NCBI RefSeq assembly: GCF_002807665.1
Contig: NZ_PEAY01000006.1
Span: 1-64,000 of the forward strand
DNA from: Neoalteromonas facilis
GTDB lineage: Bacteria > Pseudomonadota > Gammaproteobacteria > Enterobacterales > Alteromonadaceae
Direction: 5' to 3'
DNA: 64,000 bases
This document shows, in pieces, positions 37,799 through 46,763 of the stretch. The first letter of the stretch is position 1, and every line of letters starts with the position of its first letter. The notes under the pieces were generated by a model. That model searched no databases, was not told the DNA's origin, and was given only the letters and a program-made list of their open reading frames with translations. The position numbers and the translations under genes are program-made.

Positions 37799-39418
37799 AT
37801 GCAGAAAGGTTTGCCGTTGTATTCAATTCGACGTTACTTTTTGTACTTTCTTGTTATTTACAGCTCCTTATTAGTTGCTGTGTTTATTGGTTATCGTGTG
37901 TTTGTTGAGTTCCCACACGATATGGCGACTGTGGAAGAGCATCAGCGCCGTGAACTACAGAGTTTAAATAAGGGGCTGGAACAAAAGTTAGACCAATTAC
38001 TGGCGGTCACCACCGATTGGGCGCACTGGACTGATACCTACGACTACGTTCTGGCACCAGAACAAAACCAGGCTTTTGTGGATGACAATATACTATCGAG
38101 CACTTTTGAGACCTTTGACCTGTACGCCATCATTATTTTAGATCGCAACTTCAATGTTGTCTTGTCACAAGGATTCAGTTTAGAAAACGAAGACTTCGCA
38201 GAAACCGCAGAGCTTCTCAATTTTGCGCCATCTCAAGTATTTCCAAACGACGTGACACCAGGTGATAAATGGGAGAGAACAGGCTGGGTATCAACACAAG
38301 AAGGCCCCGGCTCCTTTGCGGTGCAGTACATCACTGATTCAAGCATGGAGGCTGAGCCTGCTGGCTATCTTATGTTTGTTCAAGGCGTTACTGCAGATCA
38401 AATGGAAGGGTTACAAGCCGTCACACGACTAACCCTTAACTTTAAATCAACCTCATTGCATGATCCGGAAACCCATGGTGTCGTTTCTCTCTTAACACCG
38501 CAATTAGTGGAAGGCTTTGCGCTTCAGCGCAAGCGCTTACTAGATGATTATGCTGGTACGCCCATCATGCTACTCACCATTACCCACGACCCTCTGAATG
38601 TACCTGAGTTATTGGGTTGGTCTGAGGTATTCATTTTGTTGTTGCTGGTTTTAGTGCCCGCGGTGTTAATGTTTGCGATCGATAAATCACTTATTCGTCC
38701 ACTATGGCGGAACACGCAAGAAATTGCTGAAATGGTGGAGCAAGAACAGATGCAGCCACTCACACAGCAACTGCCGGTTGCCGAACTGGAAAAAATGCGT
38801 GCCGCTTTTAATAAATCAGTGGACCTGGTCAATCGGCAACGAGAACAATTAATCTCACTTTCAATGACTGATAGTTTAACTGGTATCGCAAACCGCAGAG
38901 CATTTGATGAACACGCTTCTGATGCATGGCATCATGCCGTTAGGCACGAAACCGCATTTTTACTGGTTACACTGGATTTAGATTACTTTAAACTTTTTAA
39001 CGATTCTCTCGGGCATCCAGAGGGTGATCAAGCCTTGATCAATGTAGGAAATGCCCTACAAAAATTCTGCCGACGTTCAGCTGAAATGTGTGCCCGTATT
39101 GGCGGTGAGGAATTCGCGTTAATTATGCAGGCTGAAGATGAAACATCGGCAAAACAACGCGTAAATGAGCTGTGTGAAGAAATCCAAACACTTGCTATCC
39201 CGCATGAAGCATCTCCCATTTCAAGTACTCTAACCTGTAGCATTGGCGCTATCTTTATTCCCAACCCCAATGTGAATTATCGTGCTGTAACCTTATCGGA
39301 CCTTCTCTCACTTGTAGATAAAGAGCTATACCGCGCGAAGCAAGCAGGTCGCAACCAAGTCGTGTTCCATACTTACAGTTTGCCAAAGCGCGAAGAGAAC
39401 CATAAATCGTCACGCTAA
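37799..39418 (+). CDS. CHASE4-type membrane diguanylate cyclase
   Basis: A 539-residue inner-membrane sensor. The first helix is about 12-32. The periplasmic domain has the CHASE4 signature (TTDWAHWTDTYDYV, about 75-88), and a second helix lies near 275-297. A HAMP-like linker and coiled coil lead to a GGDEF domain with SLTGIANRRAFDE, DLDYFKLFNDSLGHPEGD, the active-site GGEEF and the normal ending ELYRAKQAGRNQVVF. The I-site position reads RSAE, so product inhibition through RXXD may be altered. It should make c-di-GMP in response to a periplasmic signal. It is transcribed away from the bacteriocin-like pair; the 247 bases between them contain no further gene that I can see. Confidence 0.92.
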   Translation: MQKGLPLYSIRRYFLYFLVIYSSLLVAVFIGYRVFVEFPHDMATVEEHQRRELQSLNKGLEQKLDQLLAVTTDWAHWTDTYDYVLAPEQNQAFVDDNILSSTFETFDLYAIIILDRNFNVVLSQGFSLENEDFAETAELLNFAPSQVFPNDVTPGDKWERTGWVSTQEGPGSFAVQYITDSSMEAEPAGYLMFVQGVTADQMEGLQAVTRLTLNFKSTSLHDPETHGVVSLLTPQLVEGFALQRKRLLDDYAGTPIMLLTITHDPLNVPELLGWSEVFILLLLVLVPAVLMFAIDKSLIRPLWRNTQEIAEMVEQEQMQPLTQQLPVAELEKMRAAFNKSVDLVNRQREQLISLSMTDSLTGIANRRAFDEHASDAWHHAVRHETAFLLVTLDLDYFKLFNDSLGHPEGDQALINVGNALQKFCRRSAEMCARIGGEEFALIMQAEDETSAKQRVNELCEEIQTLAIPHEASPISSTLTCSIGAIFIPNPNVNYRAVTLSDLLSLVDKELYRAKQAGRNQVVFHTYSLPKREENHKSSR

Positions 39419-39457
39419 TTCGTCAAACCATTTTAAATGACATTTCCCAATTGAAGT

Positions 39458-39479
39458 AGGCACACCTTTCGGAGTGCCT
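39458..39479. terminator. Possible bidirectional terminator between two convergent genes
   Basis: AGGCAC (39458-39463) pairs with GTGCCT (39474-39479), extended by CC/GG past an A-A mismatch, with loop TTTC. It lies between the stops of the diguanylate cyclase and the convergent lipoprotein gene. T-runs on both sides are short, so it is moderate evidence only. Confidence 0.5.
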
Positions 39480-39499
39480 TACAGATTAATTAAGCTTTC

Positions 39500-41011
39500 T
39501 TACTCAACACTGCGTTGAGGCATTGTACGCAAGCTATAACCACTTGGTGATTGGTCGTTCACTTCTAACAGTAAAAACAGTTCATCTGATGTTTCATCTA
39601 ACGATAACGATTGGCTATCAAGAATGATATCTGAGCCATCAATAGTCGCGATGGCAAACACCTCGTACGTATTGTTCAACAACACCAGTGATTCAGCGTT
39701 GCCAATAATGGCCGAACGACGCTGCTCAGTAGTTGATATGCTTTCGTTGTTTTTAACAAAGTAAAACGTCACGCGGGTAAAGTCGTAGCTGAATGCTAGG
39801 TTTAGCACTTTAACTTCGTGGTCGTATATCCGCTCACGTGTACTATTGGCAACAATGGTAGACATTAGCTTTGCGCGGATTTCATCAATTTGGCCATCAC
39901 CATCTTCGTCATAATCTCCGTCACCATCATCATCTGCATACTCTTCCATCGCGTAAAAGAAGACTGTCTTGTCAGTATTTTCGGGAAGGCTTAACAATTG
40001 ACTGTTTAGCATCACTTCTCCGCTTTGCGCATCAGTAACATTCACACTGTAGTCACCATTCTCGACTTCATAGGATTGACTGACCTCTCCTGTGCTTAAT
40101 ATTGGTACTTGGTTATCATTTTGCTCGGAGATCCCCGCCACGTTAATTTCTACAGTGCCGGAGTAGTCGGGTAACAAGTCTGACATCTGGATGCCGTTGT
40201 AGAATTGAAAACGCGCCTCAGCATCAACGGCTTGATAACTAGCCACGCTGGTATTACCCACGTTATCGATAACAAAAGGAGATTGACCCGCGCCATCACT
40301 CGGACGAATGATCAATACATACTGGGTGCTGTATAAATAGTCTACTTCAGTAGACTCAAATAGTACGTCAGTGCTGCCAGCCTCTGTTACGTAGAAGATA
40401 TACTGATCTTCGGCTAACTTATTGTTGTCAGACAATGATAGATAATTAGCACTGCTGAAAAACTCTGCCTCATTGAAGGTTTCATCTGATTTTGAGTAAT
40501 ACACGTCAAGATTTGGATAAGCCTCCGACGCATTCAAAACTCGCAAATTAAACAAATCATTACTGGTGTCGTCTTCATCATCAATGACATCAACTTCATA
40601 AACATTCACCTCTGGTGATAAAACATCACCACTTAACACAACGAAAGAAATGATGTCGCTACGCACATTGATTTGACTCTCCGCTAACAGTTCGAGATCC
40701 GTACGAGCACTGCTGTCTTCATCCTGCCATGCCAATTCGTAATAATACGTGCCTTCGGGGACCTCTCGATTGCTCAACGCATTGCCGAACTGCACGCTCG
40801 TAAATGTCTGCTCAAATTCATCCGTGTCATCGCTGGTAAGATCTTCATCTAAGGTGAGAAATACAGCCGGTGAGTTTGGAGATGCATTATAAAACTTAAC
40901 CCACCCCGAGCCTCGCTCGCTGTCTGAGCTACAGCCAGTAACACTCATAACGCCTAATGACATTAAAAGGCATGAGGTTGTGGTAAGAAAAGGGCGACTA
41001 AAATATTTCAT
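39500..41011 (-). CDS. DUF4397-containing lipoprotein
   Basis: A 503-residue predicted lipoprotein. The signal peptide ends in a lipobox (SVTGC, Cys at about 27). An early VKFYNASPNSPAVFLTLD segment and repeats of RVLNASEAYPNLDVYY and FQFYNGIQ type are typical of DUF4397 domains, of which two or three seem to be present. An acidic DDDGDGDYDEDGDGQ stretch near 365-380 looks like a calcium-binding Asp-rich loop. The role is unknown; related proteins sit on the cell surface or outer membrane. It is expressed alone, with the htpX gene divergent upstream. Confidence 0.82.
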   Translation of the reverse strand: MKYFSRPFLTTTSCLLMSLGVMSVTGCSSDSERGSGWVKFYNASPNSPAVFLTLDEDLTSDDTDEFEQTFTSVQFGNALSNREVPEGTYYYELAWQDEDSSARTDLELLAESQINVRSDIISFVVLSGDVLSPEVNVYEVDVIDDEDDTSNDLFNLRVLNASEAYPNLDVYYSKSDETFNEAEFFSSANYLSLSDNNKLAEDQYIFYVTEAGSTDVLFESTEVDYLYSTQYVLIIRPSDGAGQSPFVIDNVGNTSVASYQAVDAEARFQFYNGIQMSDLLPDYSGTVEINVAGISEQNDNQVPILSTGEVSQSYEVENGDYSVNVTDAQSGEVMLNSQLLSLPENTDKTVFFYAMEEYADDDGDGDYDEDGDGQIDEIRAKLMSTIVANSTRERIYDHEVKVLNLAFSYDFTRVTFYFVKNNESISTTEQRRSAIIGNAESLVLLNNTYEVFAIATIDGSDIILDSQSLSLDETSDELFLLLEVNDQSPSGYSLRTMPQRSVE

Positions 41012-41246
41012 TAAAACTCCGATAAGAATGCGTTATTGCAAACCTCTCAGTCTTTCGCTGGCTTGTTTAGTTCTGAGCTTTACAATTCTTTACATTCTTG
41101 ACAGTTTGCTGACGAAATCTCTCCCCATCTTCCTCCCCTAACCTAGTATTGCTAAATACTCATGGCCAATTATTTTCAACCTTGCGGATTTCACTGCTTT
41201 TCATCGCCATGACTAAAATATTTGCTAGCTTTGCAAGATAATGGCT

Positions 41247-41275
41247 CTTGATTTTGCCCTGTTCTCCCTCATTTT
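41247..41275 (+). promoter_or_regulatory. Sigma-32-like heat-shock promoter of htpX
   Basis: CTTGAT (41247-41252) and CCCTCATTTTA (41266-41276) are separated by 13 bases, close to the sigma-32 pattern CTTGAAA then CCCCATNT. The expected start site lies about 20 bases before the chosen ATG at 41302. htpX is a known heat-shock gene in E. coli, which supports the reading. Confidence 0.6.
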
Positions 41276-41301
41276 AGGTATAAATGAAACAGGAGCTATT
41301 T

Positions 41302-42177
41302 ATGCTGCGTATTGCCTTATTTTTAGCGACCAACATAGCTATTCTGGCATTGTTGAGTATTACCTTCAGCCTCTTGGGCTTGGAGGGTTTACTGGCCCAA
41401 AACGGTGTTGACTTAAACCTGCAAGCGTTGTTGGTTTACTCAGCGGTGATCGGTTTCAGTGGCTCTTTTATATCGTTGCTGCTGTCGAAATTTATCGCCA
41501 AGAAAACCATGGGGGTTCACACCATTGAACAGCCGCGAAACAATGTTGAACAATGGTTGATGAATACCGTACACCGCCAATCGTCTGCGGCTGGTATCAA
41601 AATGCCTGAAGTTGGTATTTTCAATCACCCATCGCCAAATGCCTTCGCTACAGGATGGAGTAAAAACAGTTCATTGGTTGCCGTCAGTACGGGGTTACTC
41701 GAGAGTATGCGTCAGGAAGAAGTAGAAGCGGTACTGGCACATGAAGTGAGTCATGTTGCCAATGGCGATATGGTAACCATGGCGCTATTGCAAGGGGTCC
41801 TGAATACCTTCGTGGTTTTCCTGTCGCGGGTAATCGGCCATATTGTAGACCGGGTTGTATTTCGTGTTGAGCGGGGGCATGGCCCAGCGTTTTGGATCGT
41901 ATCAATCATTGCTGAATTGATACTGGGCGTATTCGCCATGATGATTCTCATGTGGTTCTCTCGTTACCGGGAATTCCGCGCTGATGCCGGAGGTGCTTCA
42001 CTGACCAGTAAGCAGAGTATGATTGCGGCGCTTATGCGCTTGAAGCAACACCAAGATTCGCCGCCGCTGCCAGATGAAATGGCCGCATTTGCCATCAGTG
42101 CAGGTAAAATTCACAAGCTTTTTGCTAGCCACCCACCACTTGAAACCCGCATCGCGGCACTGCAAGCAAAAGGATAG
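41302..42177 (+). CDS. htpX: HtpX membrane zinc metalloprotease (M48B)
   Basis: HtpX degrades damaged inner-membrane proteins together with FtsH. The 291-residue protein has two N-terminal helices (about 4-26 and 36-58), the zinc-binding HEVSH near residue 140 with the third ligand in RYREFRADAGGA near 215-226, two further helices, and a C-terminal SHPPLETRIAAL signature. I choose the ATG at 41302, preceded by AGGAG at six bases. The in-frame ATG at 41284 would fall only a few bases from the expected transcription start of the sigma-32-like promoter. Confidence 0.95.
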   Translation: MLRIALFLATNIAILALLSITFSLLGLEGLLAQNGVDLNLQALLVYSAVIGFSGSFISLLLSKFIAKKTMGVHTIEQPRNNVEQWLMNTVHRQSSAAGIKMPEVGIFNHPSPNAFATGWSKNSSLVAVSTGLLESMRQEEVEAVLAHEVSHVANGDMVTMALLQGVLNTFVVFLSRVIGHIVDRVVFRVERGHGPAFWIVSIIAELILGVFAMMILMWFSRYREFRADAGGASLTSKQSMIAALMRLKQHQDSPPLPDEMAAFAISAGKIHKLFASHPPLETRIAALQAKG

Positions 42178-42241
42178 AACACAATTTCAGAGGCACTTCG
42201 TGAATAGACTTGAAGTGCCTTTTGAAACTCATGCGCATCAA

Positions 42242-44140
42242 CTACTTATCGTTGGATAGCACGTAAATTTCACCTTCACGTAAACCTTGAATAGTGAGCT
42301 TTTGACCGGCTAGAGAATTTAAGTATTCAACGTGTTCTGCTTCAATCAGTTGACCCGGCACGAGTAACGGGATCCCCGGTGGATAAGGCGTAATCAAAGC
42401 CGCCGCAACCCGACCAACACATTCATTTAACGCAATCGATTCCCTCTGCCCAAAGAAAGCTGTAGCCGGCAAAATGGTTAACTGTATGGGCGGTAGTACC
42501 TCTGGCAAACGCAGCTTGCTTTTGCTTTTTTGTAATACAACGGTGCCTTCGTCGAGTTTATTTAGCGCATTAAACAATCTCACTATTTTGGCCTTCATGC
42601 CGCCCAACGTGAGCAAAACCAATAGGGTGCTATGCGTGAATTTCTCGATTTCCAAGCCTACCTCATCCATGAGATAGCGATGAATTTCATGGTTTGAATA
42701 TTTTAGCTCGGATATATCGATCAGGATTTTCAGCGGATCATGCCCAATATTGTCAGTTTCAAAATGTGGGAATGCATTGGCAAAGTCTGTTTTATCCAAT
42801 ATCCGAATGCGTTTGAAGCGCTTCGCTTGAGTTCTAAGCTCGTCTACATTTCGTAGTAAACCGTTCAGCAACTTGTAGCCTTCCATTTCCAGTTGCTTGC
42901 TGCACACGTCTAATGAGGCCATGATTTGGTACTTAGGCGATGTGCTGGTATGAATGGCATAGATTTCTTTAAAGAAATCTATATCAAAATCAGGATCTTG
43001 AATGTGTATGTATGACGCCTGAGAAAATGCCGATACGACTTTGTGAGCAGAATGCGTAACATAATCTGCACCAGCATGAATCGCGGAATAATAACGAAAA
43101 GCCGGATGGAACATTGAGTAAGCAAACCAAGCCTCATCAATAAACACCTTCATGCCATGACGATGACCTAAATCGACAACCTGCTTGAGATCAGTCAGGA
43201 GCCCGTCATATGTGCAGCCCGTTAACACGATGAGTTTTGCGTCAGGATTCTGTTCAATTTTCTCGGCAATCTGTGCCAGTGAAGGTGGCGCGAAAATGCC
43301 ATAATCTTTGTTCAATACACTGTCTAGGTATAAAGGCATCGCCCTCGACTGAACCATGCCGTAATGAACCGATTTATGGCAATTGCGATCAACAATGACC
43401 TTGTCACCTTCACGTAACAGTGTCTGCAACACAATTTTGTTTGACGTTGAAGAGCCATTGGTCACAAAGTACGAATGGTTGACTTCAAAGGTTTTTGCCA
43501 CACTTTCTTGTGCTTTCCCAATAGCATTTGTGCTATCGGTCAGTGAGCCTAGAGAGTCTACGCTGACAGAGAGATCACTGACGAATACGTTGCGACCAAA
43601 GAAGCGGTAAAAATCGTTGATAAAAGGCGAGTTTCTGAAACTTGCTCCACCACTGTGTCCTGGCGTATGCCACGAATCGTTATTTTCGATTGCGTATTTT
43701 TTATAAGCCGTCCAAAAGGGCGTCTCCGCGCGGTCATCGAAATCATTCAGGACATAGCCAACAATCGACTCTGGATCAGAAAGAACATCATCATGATAAA
43801 ATAACGCTTCAATTTTGCTAGATATGGTCACAATATCCAGTCCCTTATCCGTATCATCGATGATGTACACAGGCAATTCGTGACGGATCTGTTTGATTTG
43901 GCTTAACAGCGGCAGTGAGCGCTCTACTGTATCATTCAAACTTGAGCCTAATATCACCGCCTGAATATCGCCGTCGTTTGAAATGTGGCTAATAGCCTCT
44001 TCAGCTTTTTTTGCACAGACAACGTCAATCGTCACATCGTTGCGTTCAAACGAATTCGCGCCACGAAGCAGGTTTTCTGCCGTCTTATCGAGCACAGCTT
44101 CATTGGGTTCAACAATTAGAATTTTTAGCAGTGGTATCAT
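42242..44140 (-). CDS. PLP-dependent Orn/Lys/Arg decarboxylase family protein
   Basis: This family decarboxylates basic amino acids (arginine, lysine, ornithine) to polyamines or acid-stress amines. Residues 1-120 form a response-regulator-like wing domain (LKILIVEPNEAVLDKT). The PLP domain has FVTNGSSTSNKIVLQ, FIDEAWFAYSMFHPAF and VTHSAHKVVSAFSQASYIH with the Schiff-base lysine in SAHK. The C-terminal domain ends with RVAAALITPYPPGIPLLVPG. At about 632 residues it is shorter than E. coli AdiA/CadA (over 700). The substrate is not certain. The ATG at 44140 is chosen because AAGGAT precedes it; in-frame ATGs lie upstream. Confidence 0.88.
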   Translation of the reverse strand: MIPLLKILIVEPNEAVLDKTAENLLRGANSFERNDVTIDVVCAKKAEEAISHISNDGDIQAVILGSSLNDTVERSLPLLSQIKQIRHELPVYIIDDTDKGLDIVTISSKIEALFYHDDVLSDPESIVGYVLNDFDDRAETPFWTAYKKYAIENNDSWHTPGHSGGASFRNSPFINDFYRFFGRNVFVSDLSVSVDSLGSLTDSTNAIGKAQESVAKTFEVNHSYFVTNGSSTSNKIVLQTLLREGDKVIVDRNCHKSVHYGMVQSRAMPLYLDSVLNKDYGIFAPPSLAQIAEKIEQNPDAKLIVLTGCTYDGLLTDLKQVVDLGHRHGMKVFIDEAWFAYSMFHPAFRYYSAIHAGADYVTHSAHKVVSAFSQASYIHIQDPDFDIDFFKEIYAIHTSTSPKYQIMASLDVCSKQLEMEGYKLLNGLLRNVDELRTQAKRFKRIRILDKTDFANAFPHFETDNIGHDPLKILIDISELKYSNHEIHRYLMDEVGLEIEKFTHSTLLVLLTLGGMKAKIVRLFNALNKLDEGTVVLQKSKSKLRLPEVLPPIQLTILPATAFFGQRESIALNECVGRVAAALITPYPPGIPLLVPGQLIEAEHVEYLNSLAGQKLTIQGLREGEIYVLSNDK

Positions 44141-44245
44141 GTGATCCTTCATTTTGTAGATGAGCCGAAGGCGTCCCATTCAGCCTGCGGGAATTATAAT
44201 ACTTAAGCACAATGAGGCGCATTAACGCAAAAACTTGTTATTCAA

Positions 44246-45301
44246 CTATGCGTTGCTGTTGATTAAAAACTCATAGAAGTGAGCTACCCCAGCCTCTAAG
44301 AATGGCTCAATAGGCCCATGCTCGTTTTCTCCGACTAAGTAAAGTGACTCTCTTCCTTTTTCTAACAATAAACACGCCTGTTCGTCTTCTATAGCAGTTT
44401 CCATATAAGCCTTTTTCTCGGTTTCGAAATAAGACGGCGCTTTTTGATAGGTCACAAACGGGTAATAAAACTCAACGTGGTTAGTGCATTGGCGCGGGCC
44501 TTGCGGATATATCGTACTTACTACCAACACTTCCGGGTACCATTCGATCATGATGTTGGGATAGATAAAACACCATATCGCACCGTATTTTGGCAATACA
44601 TTTCCATACCGCGCCATCAAGGCGTCTTGGAATTCTCTGTAATGTGGCGTTGTCGCTTTTAACAAGTCTTCGCCTAACCCGACCTTTTGAACCGAATAGT
44701 CTTCGCCAAACGCCCATTCTAGATTGTTAGGTTTAACATACTGGCGCAAGCCCGGGTGCATCGAAAAGACATGATAGTTTTCGAGGTAAATCTCAATAAA
44801 GGTTTTCCAATTAAACTGATAGTGAGTGGTTTCCGAACCCGCATAAAAGTACCCGTTAAAATCGATGTATTGGTCGAGCCCCAGTTTGGCTAGATCCATG
44901 TTCGGTACACGCCCTCGAAACAACAGACCATGCCAATTGTGCAAGGTTTCCTTTTTCAACTGTCCTTTGGGTGGCGGTGTAAAGTGCGGCGCACCTTTCA
45001 ACTGGCCTTGGTTGTCATATCCCCAACAATGTAATTTACAAACAATATTGCGCGTTCTGCCGCTACCCTCGAGCAACCGAGCCTGACGATGTAAACACAC
45101 ATTTGAAATGAGATCGTATTGGTTGCCTTGATTAAACAATACATAACGTTCGTTGAAATGCGGCAACACGTGATAGCCGAACTTTTCAGGCACCATGAGT
45201 TCGTGACCGGCGTAGGTAACACCTTTTTTAAACACGCACTCAATTTCTTGGGCACTGACGGACGGATCAAAATAACTATTAATCGCGGGATGAATATTCA
45301 T
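44246..45301 (-). CDS. Rieske-type aromatic-ring-hydroxylating oxygenase, alpha-subunit-like
   Basis: A 351-residue Rieske non-heme iron oxygenase. The [2Fe-2S] motif is CLHRQARLL...CKLHCW (C-X-H, then C-X2-H). The catalytic iron site is in FIEIYLENYHVFSMHPGL, with the HX4H pair, and a C-terminal IEDEQACLLLEKGRESL helix follows. There is no beta subunit or reductase gene nearby, so a distant reductase must supply electrons. The substrate is unknown: single-gene relatives oxidise quaternary amines or aromatics. The ATG at 45301 is chosen; a TTG 11 codons upstream is also possible. The 190 bases upstream contain no gene. Confidence 0.82.
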   Translation of the reverse strand: MNIHPAINSYFDPSVSAQEIECVFKKGVTYAGHELMVPEKFGYHVLPHFNERYVLFNQGNQYDLISNVCLHRQARLLEGSGRTRNIVCKLHCWGYDNQGQLKGAPHFTPPPKGQLKKETLHNWHGLLFRGRVPNMDLAKLGLDQYIDFNGYFYAGSETTHYQFNWKTFIEIYLENYHVFSMHPGLRQYVKPNNLEWAFGEDYSVQKVGLGEDLLKATTPHYREFQDALMARYGNVLPKYGAIWCFIYPNIMIEWYPEVLVVSTIYPQGPRQCTNHVEFYYPFVTYQKAPSYFETEKKAYMETAIEDEQACLLLEKGRESLYLVGENEHGPIEPFLEAGVAHFYEFLINSNA

Positions 45302-45492
45302 TAAATATTGTGCGTGACTCTCGTCGGCAGCCAAAGGGTAAAATTGCCACTACTTTACTCGCATTGCTGTGAAAGAAAATAGATTTGTTGATGGCAGCAA
45401 AATCACTTCATTGCACTTTGTTAGCGGTTAAAGTTCAACTAACGCAAGTGTACATTGGAGAGCGGTAACAACGAATTTAAATGCCGGTTAAG

Positions 45493-46020
45493 TTAACTCA
45501 GCAACGTTAGGTGATCGTTAATATGCATCAGTTGGGCAAGCATATAGTCATCGTGTGACAACGAACCGTAGGCAAAGTGAGGTTGAGTTTGAGAAGTGAT
45601 ATTCAACACCGTAAGCGCAGACATTAATCTATCAATAGATTGGTTAATCGCGATGGGATCATGTTGCTGTATATCAAGTGCGGGCGCACCAGGAATAGCT
45701 TCAGCTGTATCGTGATGCATAGCACCGGCCTGCTTAAACAGCCAAAAGGCGGGCTGGCCAACCCAACGTTGAAATGAATCAGAGCGGTATTGTGGAAAGC
45801 CAGACATCGCATATTCCACGCTTTGTGCCAGATGCGTAAAAGTTGCAAACGCTGGCCAAGGCCCATCAAAATTCAATGTTCCACGCCCTTTCAACGCGGT
45901 TAAATAGGCCAACATGGAATCAAGAGTCAGACGCTCCGATGCAGCAGACGAGCCGCACCCCACTAGAGGAGCAGTAACGCAAGCCCCTGCTGATAATCTC
46001 AGAAAGGTACGGCGGCGCAA
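45493..46020 (-). CDS. Tat-exported lipoprotein of unknown function
   Basis: I do not recognise a family. The 175-residue protein starts MRRRTFLRLSAGACVTAPLV: a twin-arginine motif (RRTFLRL) and a lipobox ending in Cys near residue 22 (LVGC). The rest is helical, with conserved-looking histidines and tryptophans (RWVGQPAFWLF, HHDTAEAIPG), perhaps a gluconate-dehydrogenase-subunit-3-like or cytochrome-related fold, but this is only a guess. The start is a TTG placed immediately after the rlmB TAA, required to retain the twin-arginine motif; no ATG fits. Translation is probably coupled to rlmB. Confidence 0.65.
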   Translation of the reverse strand: MRRRTFLRLSAGACVTAPLVGCGSSAASERLTLDSMLAYLTALKGRGTLNFDGPWPAFATFTHLAQSVEYAMSGFPQYRSDSFQRWVGQPAFWLFKQAGAMHHDTAEAIPGAPALDIQQHDPIAINQSIDRLMSALTVLNITSQTQPHFAYGSLSHDDYMLAQLMHINDHLTLLS

Positions 46021-46761
46021 TTACAGGCCTCGCTGACGCACGATTTCAAATAAACAAACCCCGGTTGCCACCGACACGTTCAAACTACTCACACTGCCAG
46101 CCATCGGTAATTTCACCAAGCTATCACAGTGTTCCCGAGTCAAACGTCGCATACCTTTTCCTTCAGCACCCATAACCAAAGCCAATGGACCTTTGAGATC
46201 TTGTTCATACAGCAAGTGTTCAGCTTCTCCGGCTGTACCCACTACCCATACGCCCTTATCCTGAATTTGTTTGAGCGTGCGTGACAGGTTCGTGACTTGA
46301 ATAAACGGCATTGATTCTGCCGCGCCCACGGCAACTTTTCTCGCTATCGGCGTCAAGCCACCCGACTTATCTTTGGGTACAATAACAGCGGTCGCACCCG
46401 CAGCATCGGCTGTGCGTAAGCACGCCCCAATATTGTGTGGGTCGGTTACACCATCCAGCACGAGTAAAAGCGGTGAATCGGTAGAGTCTAGTAAACGGTC
46501 TAAATCAGATTCATCCAAGGCACGGGCAGGTTTTGCTTTAGCCACTATTCCCTGGTGTTGTTCGCCGTGAACAAAATCATCCAGTGTTTTACGCGCACAA
46601 AACTGCACAGAAATACCGTTTTTGCGCGCCAAATTGATCAGCGGATGTAAACGCTGATCATCACGCCCTTTGAGTACAAAGATTTCTAGGACTCGTTCAG
46701 GCTCTGTATTTAACACGCTGGACAATGTGTGAATGCCATACAACCAATCTACTTTAGCCAT
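46021..46761 (-). CDS. rlmB: 23S rRNA (guanosine-2'-O-)-methyltransferase RlmB
   Basis: RlmB methylates G2251 of 23S rRNA with SAM. The 246-residue SPOUT protein has an N-terminal substrate-binding domain ([20 protein letters not shown]). The knotted catalytic domain contains [37 protein letters not shown] and [18 protein letters not shown], all SPOUT motifs. It follows rnr by two bases, the same order as rnr-rlmB in E. coli. Confidence 0.97.
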   Translation of the reverse strand: MAKVDWLYGIHTLSSVLNTEPERVLEIFVLKGRDDQRLHPLINLARKNGISVQFCARKTLDDFVHGEQHQGIVAKAKPARALDESDLDRLLDSTDSPLLLVLDGVTDPHNIGACLRTADAAGATAVIVPKDKSGGLTPIARKVAVGAAESMPFIQVTNLSRTLKQIQDKGVWVVGTAGEAEHLLYEQDLKGPLALVMGAEGKGMRRLTREHCDSLVKLPMAGSVSSLNVSVATGVCLFEIVRQRGL

Positions 46762-46763
46762 AA

